A stretch of DNA of 64,000 nucleotides, from NCBI RefSeq assembly GCF_026130175.1, contig NZ_JAIGNI010000030.1, forward strand, positions 1 to 64,000. The letters run 5' to 3'. Below, one piece after another: positions 36,809-44,794 of this stretch (the stretch's first letter is position 1; each line of letters starts with the position of its first letter). The notes beneath the pieces were generated by a model, which ran no database searches, was not told the origin of the DNA, and was given only the letters and a program-made list of their open reading frames with translations. Origin of the DNA: Lyngbya sp. CCAP 1446/10 (lineage in GTDB: Bacteria > Cyanobacteriota > Cyanobacteriia > Cyanobacteriales > Microcoleaceae). A program made the position numbers and the translations under genes.

Positions 36809-36976
36809 AGCAGCACTCAACTGGGAGAAATGCTCAAACCAAGCTCAGACGGCTCAGTTGTCCCATTCTGTACCAGTATTGCGCGCCAGATAGATCGATC
36901 GCTGGGCAAGTTCAAAAGATTATGAATCTTTGCTTGACAAAAATCGATCGGCGTTTTATGATGGTGACACCAAAAA
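36809..36976 (+). pseudogene. Duplicated 3' fragment of the M48 peptidase gene
   Basis: This segment repeats the last part of the peptidase gene, from the codons for LGEML onward, about 293 bases downstream of the original. Base changes and indels break the frame: after LGEMLK it reads PSSDGSVVPF instead of the parent sequence and stops at 36,923. It has no start of its own and is a by-product of the tandem duplication that copied the tRNA. Confidence 0.85.
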
Positions 36977-37058
36977 GGGCGGGTGGCGAAATTGGTAGAC
37001 GCATCAGACTCAAAATCTGACACCGAAAGGTATGAGAGTTCGATTCTCTCCCCGCCCA
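36977..37058 (+). tRNA. tRNA-Leu (anticodon CAA), copy 2
   Basis: This gene is identical over all 82 bases to the copy at 36,686-36,767, with the same CAA anticodon, long variable arm and no encoded CCA. It lies 209 bases after the first copy, inside the second unit of the tandem duplication. Both may be read from one transcript. Confidence 0.95.
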
Positions 37059-37263
37059 CTACTAGAAAAGCTAGTGATGTATTAATAAAGAACTGTGTGC
37101 TAGGTAGCCCATTAGCTCCGAGTGCATATCTCATCACTTGAGCTCGCCCTTGCTGGTGGCTGTCGTTGCTAGCCGAGTATTTTCCAAAATTCAGTTGAAA
37201 TAACTGGTGAGCAACCGCACTATTACTTTCATCTGCTTTTTTAGGTAATAAAAACAGAAAAAG

Positions 37264-40200
37264 ATGAGTAATCAGGCAAGCAATATACCTTCTGTGGATT
37301 TAGCTATCGTTCCAGGCACAGTTTATATCCAAGATTGTGTCTCGAATCAGTTAAGTAAACTGTATACTCTTGATTTAGCCACAGGTAAAGCAACATTCAT
37401 CGGTGAGATCATTACAGAAGTGTATGATATTGCCTTTGTTGATTCACAACTCTATGGCATTGAGCAAGAAGGCGGCACAACGCAGCTCGTTAAAATAGAC
37501 ATCAAAACGGGCGATACGATTGTGATTGGGGATACGGGCTTTGCTACAGCCGGCTTGGCTTATAATGCCCAACGTCAAACCCTTTATGCCAGCACAGCTA
37601 AACAACTGATTGCCATTGATATCAAAACAGGAAAAGGTACACCAGTAGCTACCATAGCTAATAAAGACTACAACTGTGGTGAAGTTGCCTTTGATAGCAA
37701 TGGCATAGCATATATCACATTAATTGGTTACCAAAAGAAGAAATTACTTGCTAGATGCAATCTCGATACTAGCGAAGTTAAAACGATTGGTGATACCGGA
37801 TTTCCTGGTATTGGTAGTATGGAATTTGTTGGCAATGTCCTTTATGGCGTTACGGGCAGATTTTTTAACTTGGGAAAAGACGGTCAATTAATCCGCATTA
37901 ATACCCAGACAGGTAAAGGCACATTAGTGGCTCAAACCAAGCCTAGCGGTCGTTGGGCAGGAATTGCACTTTATCAACCAGCAGCAGAAGCGATCGCAAC
38001 TATCACTCCAAAAGTTAACACTGAAGCTACACAAGCGGCACAAACAACTACTACAACTCGTGAGGAAACTATGAAACTGTTAACAATTGATACCAAAGAA
38101 AACTGTTACCTTATCAATACCGATCAGATGAATAACTTGCAACAAAATGTTGCTAAGTCTCTGACATTAGACAAAGGAACTTTTGACATCCAAATTACCA
38201 GTGGTAGCTACAGTTATAGTGCCGATACCGTCGGTGAGCCTTTTGTTTTTCTCTGGATTTATGGACTTGATGGCAGTACCTTTATCAACACAAAGACAGG
38301 TGTTGAGACAGGTGGAACTTGGGCCACTTTAAACGGCAATAACGACAAATTGCAGTTAGATATCAAAGAAAAAGCTGTAGTCTGTGCTTTATTCTTTGAT
38401 ATCTATAGTGCTGATAATCAAGGACAAGTCACTGTTTCAATCACTGGCAATCAACAGAATCCCCAAACTTTAACCGTTGATAGCAAGACAAACTGCTATC
38501 CGCTTGATAGCAATTCTCTCTCAAATCTTAAAAAAGCCAATGCTAATTCTATCGAGTTAGCCCCAGGAAACTATCGCGTCAAGATTCGGGAAAGCAATGC
38601 CACTTATGGAGCAGAAGCAAAAAATTTCCAATTAGAACCTTGGGCCTTACTGTTGATTCAAGGGGGAAAATTTATCTCCAAGTTGACAGGAATTGAACTT
38701 AGCGAAAGTTGGTGTTCCTTAAATGGCTTCAAAGATGAAGTTATTTTTGAAGTCAAACAAAAAACAACCATCTCCGGCTTCTTTTTTGATACCTACATAG
38801 AAGATAACGAAGGGCAAGTTGTTTTAGAAATCAACAACATCAGTGATGTAGAAGTAGCCCAAGAATATGCAAAGTTACCAGTAAAAGCTGGTATGGGCAG
38901 CAGCGGAAGCACTGTTAGTGTAGTGGGTGATGGTACAACTAGCTCTAGTAGTACAGGATTTAGCTCTGGTGGTAGCTCTAGTAGTACAGGATTTAGCTCT
39001 GGTGGTAGCTCTAGTAGTACAGGATTTAGCTCTGGTGGTAGCTCTAGTAGTACAGGATTTAGCTCTGGTGGTACAACTAGCTCTGGTAATGAAAATATCA
39101 CTATTAGCAGTGGACCTAACTTCAGTTTTGACCAAGCTCAGATGGAAGAAATGTGGCAGCAAATGGCAGCCCAAATCAATACTTCCATCACAGTAACAGG
39201 TGACCCGAACGAGAAAAAAGAAGCTTATTGGGACAATTTGGAAAAATGGCTGCTTAAAGGCTATCAAACTCAAGCTAAAGACTTAGGGATGAAGGTAGCA
39301 CGGCTGGAGTTTATGCTGAAGACTGTTACCCAACAAATGGAAGTTAGTTTTAATCAGAATTTCCACAATTGGTCGGCGCACTTCAACAAAAATCTCAACG
39401 ACTTATTTATTTCCCGAATCCCCCGCATTGTTAGTGAGCAGGTGAATTTAAGAATCTCTGAACAAACCCTAGAGATTAAAAACTTAGTGCTCCAACAAAT
39501 GCAAACCGAACTCAATGAGCGTGTTGAGTCCGTCGTTAATCTCAAAGTATCTAATCAGACTCAAGAAGTTAAGAACCTCGTAGTTCAGCAAATGCAAACT
39601 GAACTCGATCAACGGATTGAGAATGCAGTTAACATCAAAATTGCCAATCAGTCTACAGAGATTAATACCCAGGTAATTAATCAAATGTCGGCTGATATTG
39701 ATCAGCGCATTAGTAACTCCGTTAATGTCCAAATCGCGAATCAATCTCAAGAGATCACTAATCAGGTAATTCAGCAACTCCAACATAATATTGATCAGCG
39801 TGTTGAGAATGTGGTGAGCATCAAGATTTCTGATCAAACCCAGAATGTGAAGAATCTGGTGATTCAGCAAATGCAAACCTACATCGATCAACGCATCGAT
39901 AATGTCGTGAACCTCAAAGTTTCTAATCTCTCTCAAGATATTAACACTCAAATTGTTCAGCAAATTCAACACGACATGGATCAGCGGATTAATGCGGTAG
40001 TTAATCTCAAAATTGCTGACCAAAGCCAAAACATTAAAAATCTGGTCATTCAGCAGATTGAAGCTAACATGGATCAACGCATCAGTACGGTTGTTAATCA
40101 ATCTAGCAATCACAACGTGCAGTTAGTGACTACTAATATTGTCAACGATCTTGACAATCGCATTAATACTAGCTTGGATAACAAGATTCTCAACTTCCGT

Positions 40201-40617
40201 AATGATGTCTCTACTCTCGTCAATCAGGAGCTGAACCAAAACTTCACGCAGAACCTCAAAAATACGATTTTTGCAGAATTGAGACAGCAACAATTCTACC
40301 TGGACATGAACTTGATTAAGTCAGAAGTTGAGAACTTCTACTCTAATCTTGCACAGTTTGAGAATCAGTTCTATTTACGCATTGAACAAGGGGACACTCA
40401 ACTGTATAACTGGACGCTGGAACAACTTATTGCTCTCCAAGGTTGCTTAACAGATCGTCAGGCTTTAGTGGAAATGTTTGAATCTTTCGCCAATAAACTC
40501 AAAGACGAATTAGATAATGCTGAATGCGTTCGTCCCGATCGTTTTGCTTCTTGGGTAAGAACAGATATGCGGTCACAATTTCAACCTATGCAACCTCCGC
40601 AATTACCACAACGTTAA
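37264..40617 (+). CDS. Large modular repeat protein of unknown function
   Basis: This 1117-residue protein shows five parts. Residues 10-245 have repeated LYGIE/LDxxTG motifs like a beta-propeller (DUF4394-like). Residues about 270-400 and 400-535 are two copies of one beta domain, each with an NCYxL start, WxxLNG and FFFDxYxxDNxGQV end. Residues about 557-605 are four copies of an 11-residue Ser/Gly unit (SSSTGFSSGGS). Residues about 725-960 are seven to eight copies of a 31-residue unit with the pattern NQSxEIxxxVxxQMQ then DQRIxNxV, probably a coiled or fibrous stalk. The C-terminal 150 residues end in PMQPPQLPQR. There is no signal peptide or membrane segment. I do not recognise the whole protein. 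It could be a structural, filament or tail-fibre-like protein. Confidence 0.85.
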   Translation: MSNQASNIPSVDLAIVPGTVYIQDCVSNQLSKLYTLDLATGKATFIGEIITEVYDIAFVDSQLYGIEQEGGTTQLVKIDIKTGDTIVIGDTGFATAGLAYNAQRQTLYASTAKQLIAIDIKTGKGTPVATIANKDYNCGEVAFDSNGIAYITLIGYQKKKLLARCNLDTSEVKTIGDTGFPGIGSMEFVGNVLYGVTGRFFNLGKDGQLIRINTQTGKGTLVAQTKPSGRWAGIALYQPAAEAIATITPKVNTEATQAAQTTTTTREETMKLLTIDTKENCYLINTDQMNNLQQNVAKSLTLDKGTFDIQITSGSYSYSADTVGEPFVFLWIYGLDGSTFINTKTGVETGGTWATLNGNNDKLQLDIKEKAVVCALFFDIYSADNQGQVTVSITGNQQNPQTLTVDSKTNCYPLDSNSLSNLKKANANSIELAPGNYRVKIRESNATYGAEAKNFQLEPWALLLIQGGKFISKLTGIELSESWCSLNGFKDEVIFEVKQKTTISGFFFDTYIEDNEGQVVLEINNISDVEVAQEYAKLPVKAGMGSSGSTVSVVGDGTTSSSSTGFSSGGSSSSTGFSSGGSSSSTGFSSGGSSSSTGFSSGGTTSSGNENITISSGPNFSFDQAQMEEMWQQMAAQINTSITVTGDPNEKKEAYWDNLEKWLLKGYQTQAKDLGMKVARLEFMLKTVTQQMEVSFNQNFHNWSAHFNKNLNDLFISRIPRIVSEQVNLRISEQTLEIKNLVLQQMQTELNERVESVVNLKVSNQTQEVKNLVVQQMQTELDQRIENAVNIKIANQSTEINTQVINQMSADIDQRISNSVNVQIANQSQEITNQVIQQLQHNIDQRVENVVSIKISDQTQNVKNLVIQQMQTYIDQRIDNVVNLKVSNLSQDINTQIVQQIQHDMDQRINAVVNLKIADQSQNIKNLVIQQIEANMDQRISTVVNQSSNHNVQLVTTNIVNDLDNRINTSLDNKILNFRNDVSTLVNQELNQNFTQNLKNTIFAELRQQQFYLDMNLIKSEVENFYSNLAQFENQFYLRIEQGDTQLYNWTLEQLIALQGCLTDRQALVEMFESFANKLKDELDNAECVRPDRFASWVRTDMRSQFQPMQPPQLPQR
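38937..39080 (+). repeat. 33-bp tandem repeats encoding a Ser/Gly linker
   Basis: Four nearly identical copies of a 33-base unit encode SSSTGFSSGGS. DNA identity between copies is almost complete, indicating recent expansion or ongoing recombination. Copy number could vary between strains. Confidence 0.92.
39445..40110 (+). repeat. 93-bp (31-residue) repeats encoding a stalk
   Basis: At least seven units of 93 bases (for example starting near 39,539 and 39,632) encode a conserved Asn/Gln-rich pattern with DQRI near the end of each. Protein similarity is stronger than DNA identity, so these are older than the Ser/Gly repeats and are held by selection. Confidence 0.88.
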
Positions 40618-40642
40618 TCAGTAGGTAGACATATATATTGGG

Positions 40643-40708
40643 TGTCCGAAGAAAGGAACGAAGCCATCCCAAACCGCAAGCGAATTGCTTCGTTGCTCTA
40701 TTCGGACA
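40643..40708. repeat. Nested inverted repeat after the modular protein gene
   Basis: Outer arms TGTCCGAA (40,643) and TTCGGACA (40,701) enclose inner arms AACGAAGC (40,657) and GCTTCGTT (40,687). It is related to the GGAACGAA repeat inside the gene at 2,172. A frame crossing it (40,642-40,920) is not convincing as a gene. Confidence 0.75.
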
Positions 40709-40760
40709 TGATGGTATTGATTTATGTTCACCGCCCACTGCTAAAAAAGCTTAATAAATC

Positions 40761-40791
40761 TAGGGTTCCAGGTAGGCCACCGGGAACCCTA
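40761..40791 (+). terminator. Terminator-like hairpin
   Basis: TAGGGTTCC (40,761-40,769) pairs with GGAACCCTA (40,783-40,791) and is followed by ATTTAT. It could end transcription of the modular protein gene 144 bases upstream. The short T tract makes this a weak call. Confidence 0.4.
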
Positions 40792-40800
40792 ATTTATATG

Positions 40801-40892
40801 GCATGGGGCATGGGGAATGGGGAATGGGGAATGGGGAATAGGGAGTGGGCAATTGGTAACAACAGTCAACAGTCAACCGTTAACCGTCAACA
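40801..40892. repeat. GGGGAAT and AGTCAAC short tandem repeats
   Basis: Positions 40,801-40,850 hold repeats of GGGGCAT and GGGGAAT. Positions 40,860-40,892 hold AGTCAAC/CGTTAAC units, the reverse complement of the AGTTGAC family. They end six bases before the ATG of the transporter gene, so they occupy the place where its leader and ribosome site should be. Confidence 0.8.
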
Positions 40893-40898
40893 GATTTT

Positions 40899-41774
40899 AT
40901 GGGTGAAATTGCCGCTTTAGGTGCTGCATTTGTCTGGGCCCTATCTTCCACAATTTGGCAGCGAGTCGGACAGCAAATCCCCGCAGTCGTATTAAACTTG
41001 GTCAAAGGTGCGATCGCACTTTTCATGCTCCTCGCCACTATACTAATTTTAGGCAAATCCTTACCAGCAGTCAACCCCAATATTTTAGCAATGCTGCTCA
41101 TCAGCGGCGCATTAGGAATTGGCATTGGAGACACCGCTTGGTTTATTGTCTTAAAATATTTAGGTGCAAGACGAGCGCTGCTTTTAGAAACCCTATCTCC
41201 CCCTTTAACAGCATTATTCGGCTTCATATTTTTACAAGAAAAGCTATCGCCCATTGCTTGTACAGGTATCCTTTTAACAATCTGCGGTGTAGCTTGGGTA
41301 ATTGCCGAAAGAACCGCCGAAACAACCTTACCATCCAAACATCTTTGGCAGGGATTAGGCATTAGTTTATTAGGACAAACAGCCCACGCCGGAGGAGCAG
41401 TTTTATCCCGCGCCGCCTTCACTCAAATAGATATTGACCCCTTGTGGACAGCGGCCTTGCGTTTGAGCGGCGGTATGGCAGTTATGCTGTGCTTCCTCAA
41501 CCCCACAAACCTTGACACTTTCCAACAATTAAAAGCGCCAAAAATATTAGGTGCAATAATTTTAGCAGCTTTTTTAGGAACCTATCTCGGAATTTGCCTG
41601 CAACAGACTTCGCTGAAATATGCACCCGCAGCCATCGCTCAAGCACTGAGTTCTACCAGTCCCCTATTTATATTGCCTTTAGCCGTGCTCGCGGGCGAAA
41701 AGGTTAGTCTCCGGGCTGTTGTGGGCGTGGTTTGTGCGATCGCCGGAATCGCGCTATTATTGGGTTTAAGGTGA
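40899..41774 (+). CDS. EamA/DMT-family membrane transporter
   Basis: This 291-residue inner-membrane protein has ten hydrophobic segments arranged as two EamA repeats (about 1-135 and 150-290), with the family's typical motifs LETLSPPLTALFGFIFLQE and SSTSPLFILPLAVLAGE near the ends of each half. Drug/metabolite transporters of this type export amino acids, purines or other metabolites; the substrate cannot be predicted. The ATG at 40,899 follows a repeat array with no clear Shine-Dalgarno sequence. Confidence 0.9.
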   Translation: MGEIAALGAAFVWALSSTIWQRVGQQIPAVVLNLVKGAIALFMLLATILILGKSLPAVNPNILAMLLISGALGIGIGDTAWFIVLKYLGARRALLLETLSPPLTALFGFIFLQEKLSPIACTGILLTICGVAWVIAERTAETTLPSKHLWQGLGISLLGQTAHAGGAVLSRAAFTQIDIDPLWTAALRLSGGMAVMLCFLNPTNLDTFQQLKAPKILGAIILAAFLGTYLGICLQQTSLKYAPAAIAQALSSTSPLFILPLAVLAGEKVSLRAVVGVVCAIAGIALLLGLR

Positions 41775-41899
41775 TTCAATTTGAAATTTGAGATTTTAAG
41801 TTTCAGATTTTATACTTGATACAACTTCCCAACAAGAATAAAACTATATATCAGCCTCAAATCACGATACTCGTCAGTAATTCTCAAATTTAAAATAGT

Positions 41900-42823
41900 A
41901 TGAGTTATGCTCCAAACGAGCGGCAAGTTAACAGTTTAGCAGTTACCTGCCAACAAATCAACTGGCTTCAACAACAGCCAGATGGCATCATATTTCAACA
42001 AAATTCCGGCGACAGCATTGTAGCAGTCAAAAAAGACAAATCATGCTTACTCATGGTTTTGGTAGACAGAGAAACTTTGAGTACAAGTGTTGCTCAATCA
42101 ATTCTAGACCTCAACAATCCACTCAAATTAATCTTTCCATATTCCCGATCAATGCTGCTAGCATTATTATGGAAAAATCAACCAAAAAATATCTATATAA
42201 TCGGTTTTGGCGGTGGCACTCTTCCCAGATATTTTCACTCCTCTTTCCCTGACGCGATAGTCGAATCTGCTGAGATTGACGCCACAGTAGTCGAAGTTGC
42301 TCAAAAGTTTTTTGGCATTCAATTCGATGACAAACTAAAAGTAGCTATTCAAGATGGTCGTCAATATCTCGCCGCACAAAATCCCACTATAAAAAATGAT
42401 ATAATTATTGTGGATGCTGGTTTTGGCAGCGGCTATATGCCCTATCAATTGGTGACACAAGAATTTTACCAACTCTGCCAAACTCACTTATCAAATACGG
42501 GTGTTGTAGCTATTCACCTGTTCCACAAACAAGAGTTTAATGCGGCAGCGGTGAAAACGATTCAAACTGTGTTCGCACAAGTTTATATATGTAATTTAGA
42601 CGCTGGTAACAGCATTGCGTTCGCCACGAATGCTCCAGATTTAGCTAGAAATGAAATTTTCTTGAAAGCCGAACTTATTCAAGATTTCCACAATTTAGAA
42701 TTTTCCTTAATAGAAATGTCGCTTCAGCTCAAAAAAGTAGCTGAATTGCCGGAATGGGTGAAAATTTGGGAAATGCTGCCAATTTTCACAGATGCTGCAA
42801 TTCCGAGGGAATATTTGGACTGA
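41900..42823 (+). CDS. Spermidine-synthase-like aminopropyltransferase/methyltransferase-fold protein
   Basis: This 307-residue protein has the Rossmann core of the polyamine synthase family. IYIIGFGGGTLPRYF (about residues 92-106) is the nucleotide-binding loop, ESAEIDATVVEVAQKFF carries the ribose-binding acid, and IIVDAGFGSGYMPYQL is the gate-keeping loop containing the catalytic-type Asp. There is no N-terminal tetramerisation beta domain typical of true SpeE; the first 80 residues are different. It could be a true aminopropyltransferase or a related methyltransferase. speA (46,836) is nearby but not adjacent. Confidence 0.8.
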   Translation: MSYAPNERQVNSLAVTCQQINWLQQQPDGIIFQQNSGDSIVAVKKDKSCLLMVLVDRETLSTSVAQSILDLNNPLKLIFPYSRSMLLALLWKNQPKNIYIIGFGGGTLPRYFHSSFPDAIVESAEIDATVVEVAQKFFGIQFDDKLKVAIQDGRQYLAAQNPTIKNDIIIVDAGFGSGYMPYQLVTQEFYQLCQTHLSNTGVVAIHLFHKQEFNAAAVKTIQTVFAQVYICNLDAGNSIAFATNAPDLARNEIFLKAELIQDFHNLEFSLIEMSLQLKKVAELPEWVKIWEMLPIFTDAAIPREYLD

Positions 42824-43013
42824 TCACAATATTTTCAAGCCATAAAAAATCTTGCTATCACACAAGGTTTAAGCGAAGTGAAATGGAGGATTGTATAGTT
42901 CAATATTTTCGCTTGTGCGTCGTCATGAGATTTTCGCTATGTTTTTAGTACGAGCGATGGCGACGTACTGTACATATATTGCATTAATTTTTGAAATTGG
43001 TTAAACCAACTAC

Positions 43014-43042
43014 TTGACACTAAAATTGTGGTAATTTATAAT
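43014..43042 (+). promoter_or_regulatory. Perfect consensus sigma-70 promoter
   Basis: TTGACA (43,014-43,019) and TATAAT (43,037-43,042) are separated by exactly 17 bases. Transcription would start near 43,049. It is by far the best promoter match that I can see in the window and points at the short transcription unit that ends at 43,247. Confidence 0.8.
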
Positions 43043-43048
43043 GGAAGT

Positions 43049-43247
43049 AGTGCTAACAAATAAAAACATGAGACTAAAAAGTTGGGAGTCTCCTCGAAGC
43101 GAGGGCAGAAACTCCAAAGGCAAAGGCGGCTCGGCTAGAGCTCGACAGCTCAAAAAGCAACAGCAAACTCTACGGAAAAAGTTAAAGGCTCAAAACCACA
43201 AACCAAAACAGCAAGGGAAGGAAACCGATAATTCCTTCCCTTTTTTT
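43049..43247 (+). ncRNA. Candidate small RNA of about 200 nt
   Basis: A perfect promoter and a strong intrinsic terminator bracket this unit. The only long frame across it (from an ATG at 43,068, or from 43,041 inside the -10 box) has no stop before the terminator, so a transcript ending at 43,247 would lack a stop codon. A non-coding RNA is therefore the simpler reading. The alternative is a small, very basic protein (RARQLKKQQQTLRKKLKAQ) whose gene runs through the hairpin to 43,316. I do not recognise a known cyanobacterial RNA family. The 5' half contains a hairpin, GGGAGTCTCC, near 43,083. Confidence 0.55.
43213..43247 (+). terminator. Rho-independent terminator
   Basis: An 11-base perfect stem, AAGGGAAGGAA (43,213-43,223) and TTCCTTCCCTT (43,232-43,242), with an eight-base loop, is followed by a run of T to 43,247. 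It is oriented for the plus strand. On the minus strand it lies just after the MerR gene's stop but lacks a T tract there. Confidence 0.9.
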
Positions 43248-43265
43248 GTATCTTCCTGCCGTTGC

Positions 43266-43694
43266 TCAATCCCGCTGAATGTTCGGACAAATCGTGCGAG
43301 TAATGCTCGCGGGTGAGGGTTGCTCTTGCCAGCGGTTCAGAATACCTTGCAACTCCCCTTTCAAAGTTTCTAACGCTGCAATTTGCCCGGAAATTGCCTC
43401 TACCTTCGCCGTTAGATGCTGCTTTGCTTCAGAGCAAGGCAACTCTCCCCGATCGCGAACCTGTAAAATATCCTTAATCTCCTGAAGGCTCAAACCGAGA
43501 GCCTGAGATCGTTTAATAAACGCCAACCTGTTGAATACCGCTTCCCTAAACAAGCGATAACCAGCCGGCGAGCGCTCTACCGCCGGAGACAGCAAGCCCA
43601 TCTCCTCATAGTAACGAACAGTTTTTACCGATAAACCGCTACAACCCGCTACAGAGCCAATTTTGTAGAGTTTGTCGGCAACATTAATATTCAT
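43266..43694 (-). CDS. MerR-family transcriptional regulator
   Basis: This 142-residue protein has a winged helix at the N-terminus (YKIGSVAGCSGLSVKTVRYYEEMGLL, residues about 9-34) and a long dimerisation helix. Metal-binding candidates are a cysteine at the start of that helix (GELPCSEAK) and one near the end (RTICPNI). This partly matches the heavy-metal subgroup (ZntR/CueR), but the usual paired cysteines are absent, so the signal is uncertain. I chose the ATG at 43,694; the frame extends two codons to a TTG. Its targets are not evident: the neighbouring gene at 43,810 is on the same strand upstream, and no metal exporter is in the window. Confidence 0.88.
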   Translation of the reverse strand: MNINVADKLYKIGSVAGCSGLSVKTVRYYEEMGLLSPAVERSPAGYRLFREAVFNRLAFIKRSQALGLSLQEIKDILQVRDRGELPCSEAKQHLTAKVEAISGQIAALETLKGELQGILNRWQEQPSPASITRTICPNIQRD

Positions 43695-43809
43695 AACCAA
43701 GCCTCAAAGATCGAAGATCGAAAGACTTTTTTGATCCTATCTTTTAGTATTGCCTCAGATGCAGGCTGGCGCGATCGCCACCTCACCGAGTCGCCGTTGC
43801 CCGCTAATC

Positions 43810-44106
43810 TTAATAAGGAGGATTTTTCTTGGACACGTTGTTGAGCGTGGGCAACTGAGGTCGAGAAGACTGAGGAGGAAGATAGTATTCGGCCGCAGGT
43901 GCGGGTTGTTCGGCTCCAGAGCGGTAAATTTGCCACCAGCGGAGGGCGATCGCCACCCCAGCAGTACCCAGCCCAAAAGCGAATAAAGAGCCGCTGGCAC
44001 CGATACTGCCGATCGCTGCATCGACAACGCCCACCGTCACAATAAAGCTGGTAATTGGCTCTTTACGGTAAGCAGACCTCAAAAGTCGCGTCCACGAAGC
44101 ATTCAT
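43810..44106 (-). CDS. Small membrane protein of unknown function
   Basis: This 98-residue protein has one or two hydrophobic segments (about residues 17-56; GSLFAFGLGTAGVAIALRWW) and a proline-rich soluble C-terminus (PQSSRPQLP). The N-terminus is basic, so the protein is probably an inner-membrane or thylakoid protein. Codon use and the clear ATG at 44,106 support a real gene. I do not recognise the family. Confidence 0.65.
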   Translation of the reverse strand: MNASWTRLLRSAYRKEPITSFIVTVGVVDAAIGSIGASGSLFAFGLGTAGVAIALRWWQIYRSGAEQPAPAAEYYLPPQSSRPQLPTLNNVSKKNPPY

Positions 44107-44458
44107 TTGGTTTTACTCTGTTCTATATTTATTTGCAAGCTCTAAAAATTAGAGTTGGCGGTGCGATCGGGATTTCTAGTCTTGAAACTAGCTGAACCTA
44201 AATTTATATTCTCGCCTGTGCGGAATTGTACGGGAGCACGGTCAAATTGCCAAGCTTGTCCAATCAAAATATTTGCCCCAAATACACCTCCACAAGCCAA
44301 CTATTGCCTTCGGCGAACTTAGATCTCTCGACAGACAAGCCGTTGGGCTGGTTCCTAATTAATATTCTAATCAATTGCACGTGTCGCGGTCAGCAGAGGT
44401 GACACCCACTGTTGCCTGGTCAGCATTGAGTGTGAGGCTGACCGCGCCATTGCTAAGA
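44107..44458. other. Intergenic region with a terminator-like palindrome
   Basis: This 352-base gap follows the Hli gene and precedes the small membrane-protein gene on the same strand. CGCGGTCAGC (44,375) pairs with GCTGACCGCG (44,434) and an inner TGGTCAGCA lies between. It may stabilise or end the Hli transcript but has no T tract. Nothing else is recognised. Confidence 0.5.
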
Positions 44459-44629
44459 TTAGTTGAGACCTAACCAGGCCAGCAACCCCTGCCCTGTGAC
44501 ATACTCGATAATTAAAGTTAGGGAAAAACCGATCATCGCGGCTCTACCGTTCAGGCGTTCCGCGTAGCTGTTGAAGCCAAACTTTGGTTGTTCCAGTTTG
44601 GGAGTGACGGTGGGTTGTAGTTGTGCCAT
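44459..44629 (-). CDS. High-light-inducible (Hli/SCP) protein
   Basis: This 56-residue single-helix protein belongs to the chlorophyll a/b-binding-like Hli family. The key motif is YAERLNGRAAMIGFSLTLIIEY, in which the Glu and Asn-Gly-Arg pair chlorophyll-binding residues; the helix spans about residues 28-48. Such proteins sit in thylakoids, bind chlorophyll and carotenoid, and protect photosystem II assembly under strong light. I chose the ATG at 44,629 because the longer frame begins with a TTG at 44,662 and lacks family support. It is probably transcribed alone and induced by stress. Confidence 0.92.
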   Translation of the reverse strand: MAQLQPTVTPKLEQPKFGFNSYAERLNGRAAMIGFSLTLIIEYVTGQGLLAWLGLN

Positions 44630-44794
44630 TGCTTTGGATACCTTGCGATCGACGCTATTCAAATGTGAAATCGAATGTTAGTTACAAATCTTAAACATTT
44701 CTGCTTCTATTATAAGGAGGGTTAACCACCGTCAACCGTCCCCGCTCAAAAAACTGCTGCCAATTAAAGCCACTCAATTATATCCGCTCAAAAT

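Larger units (their letters stand above)
36515..37100 (+). repeat. Tandem duplication of about 291 bp (peptidase 3' end plus tRNA-Leu)
   Basis: Unit 1 (about 36,515-36,808) and unit 2 (about 36,809-37,100) align along their length. Each holds the last 180 bases of the M48 gene, an 82-base tRNA-Leu and about 40 bases after it (ACTAGAAAAG start). The two tRNA copies are identical, while flanking bases differ at many sites, so the duplication is not brand new and the tRNA part has been conserved or homogenised. Confidence 0.9.

Noticed and set aside
38793-39273. Antisense and alternate frames across the Ser/Gly repeat
   Set aside because: Periodic peptides here only reflect the 33-bp DNA repeat of the modular protein gene.
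40642-40920. 92-codon frame before the EamA gene
   Set aside because: It is made of a palindrome and two short tandem repeats and overlaps the transporter start.
43041-43316. 91-codon plus-strand frame as a normal protein gene
   Set aside because: Its first codon lies inside the -10 box and the frame runs through a strong terminator, so the RNA reading is preferred; the protein is kept only as an alternative.
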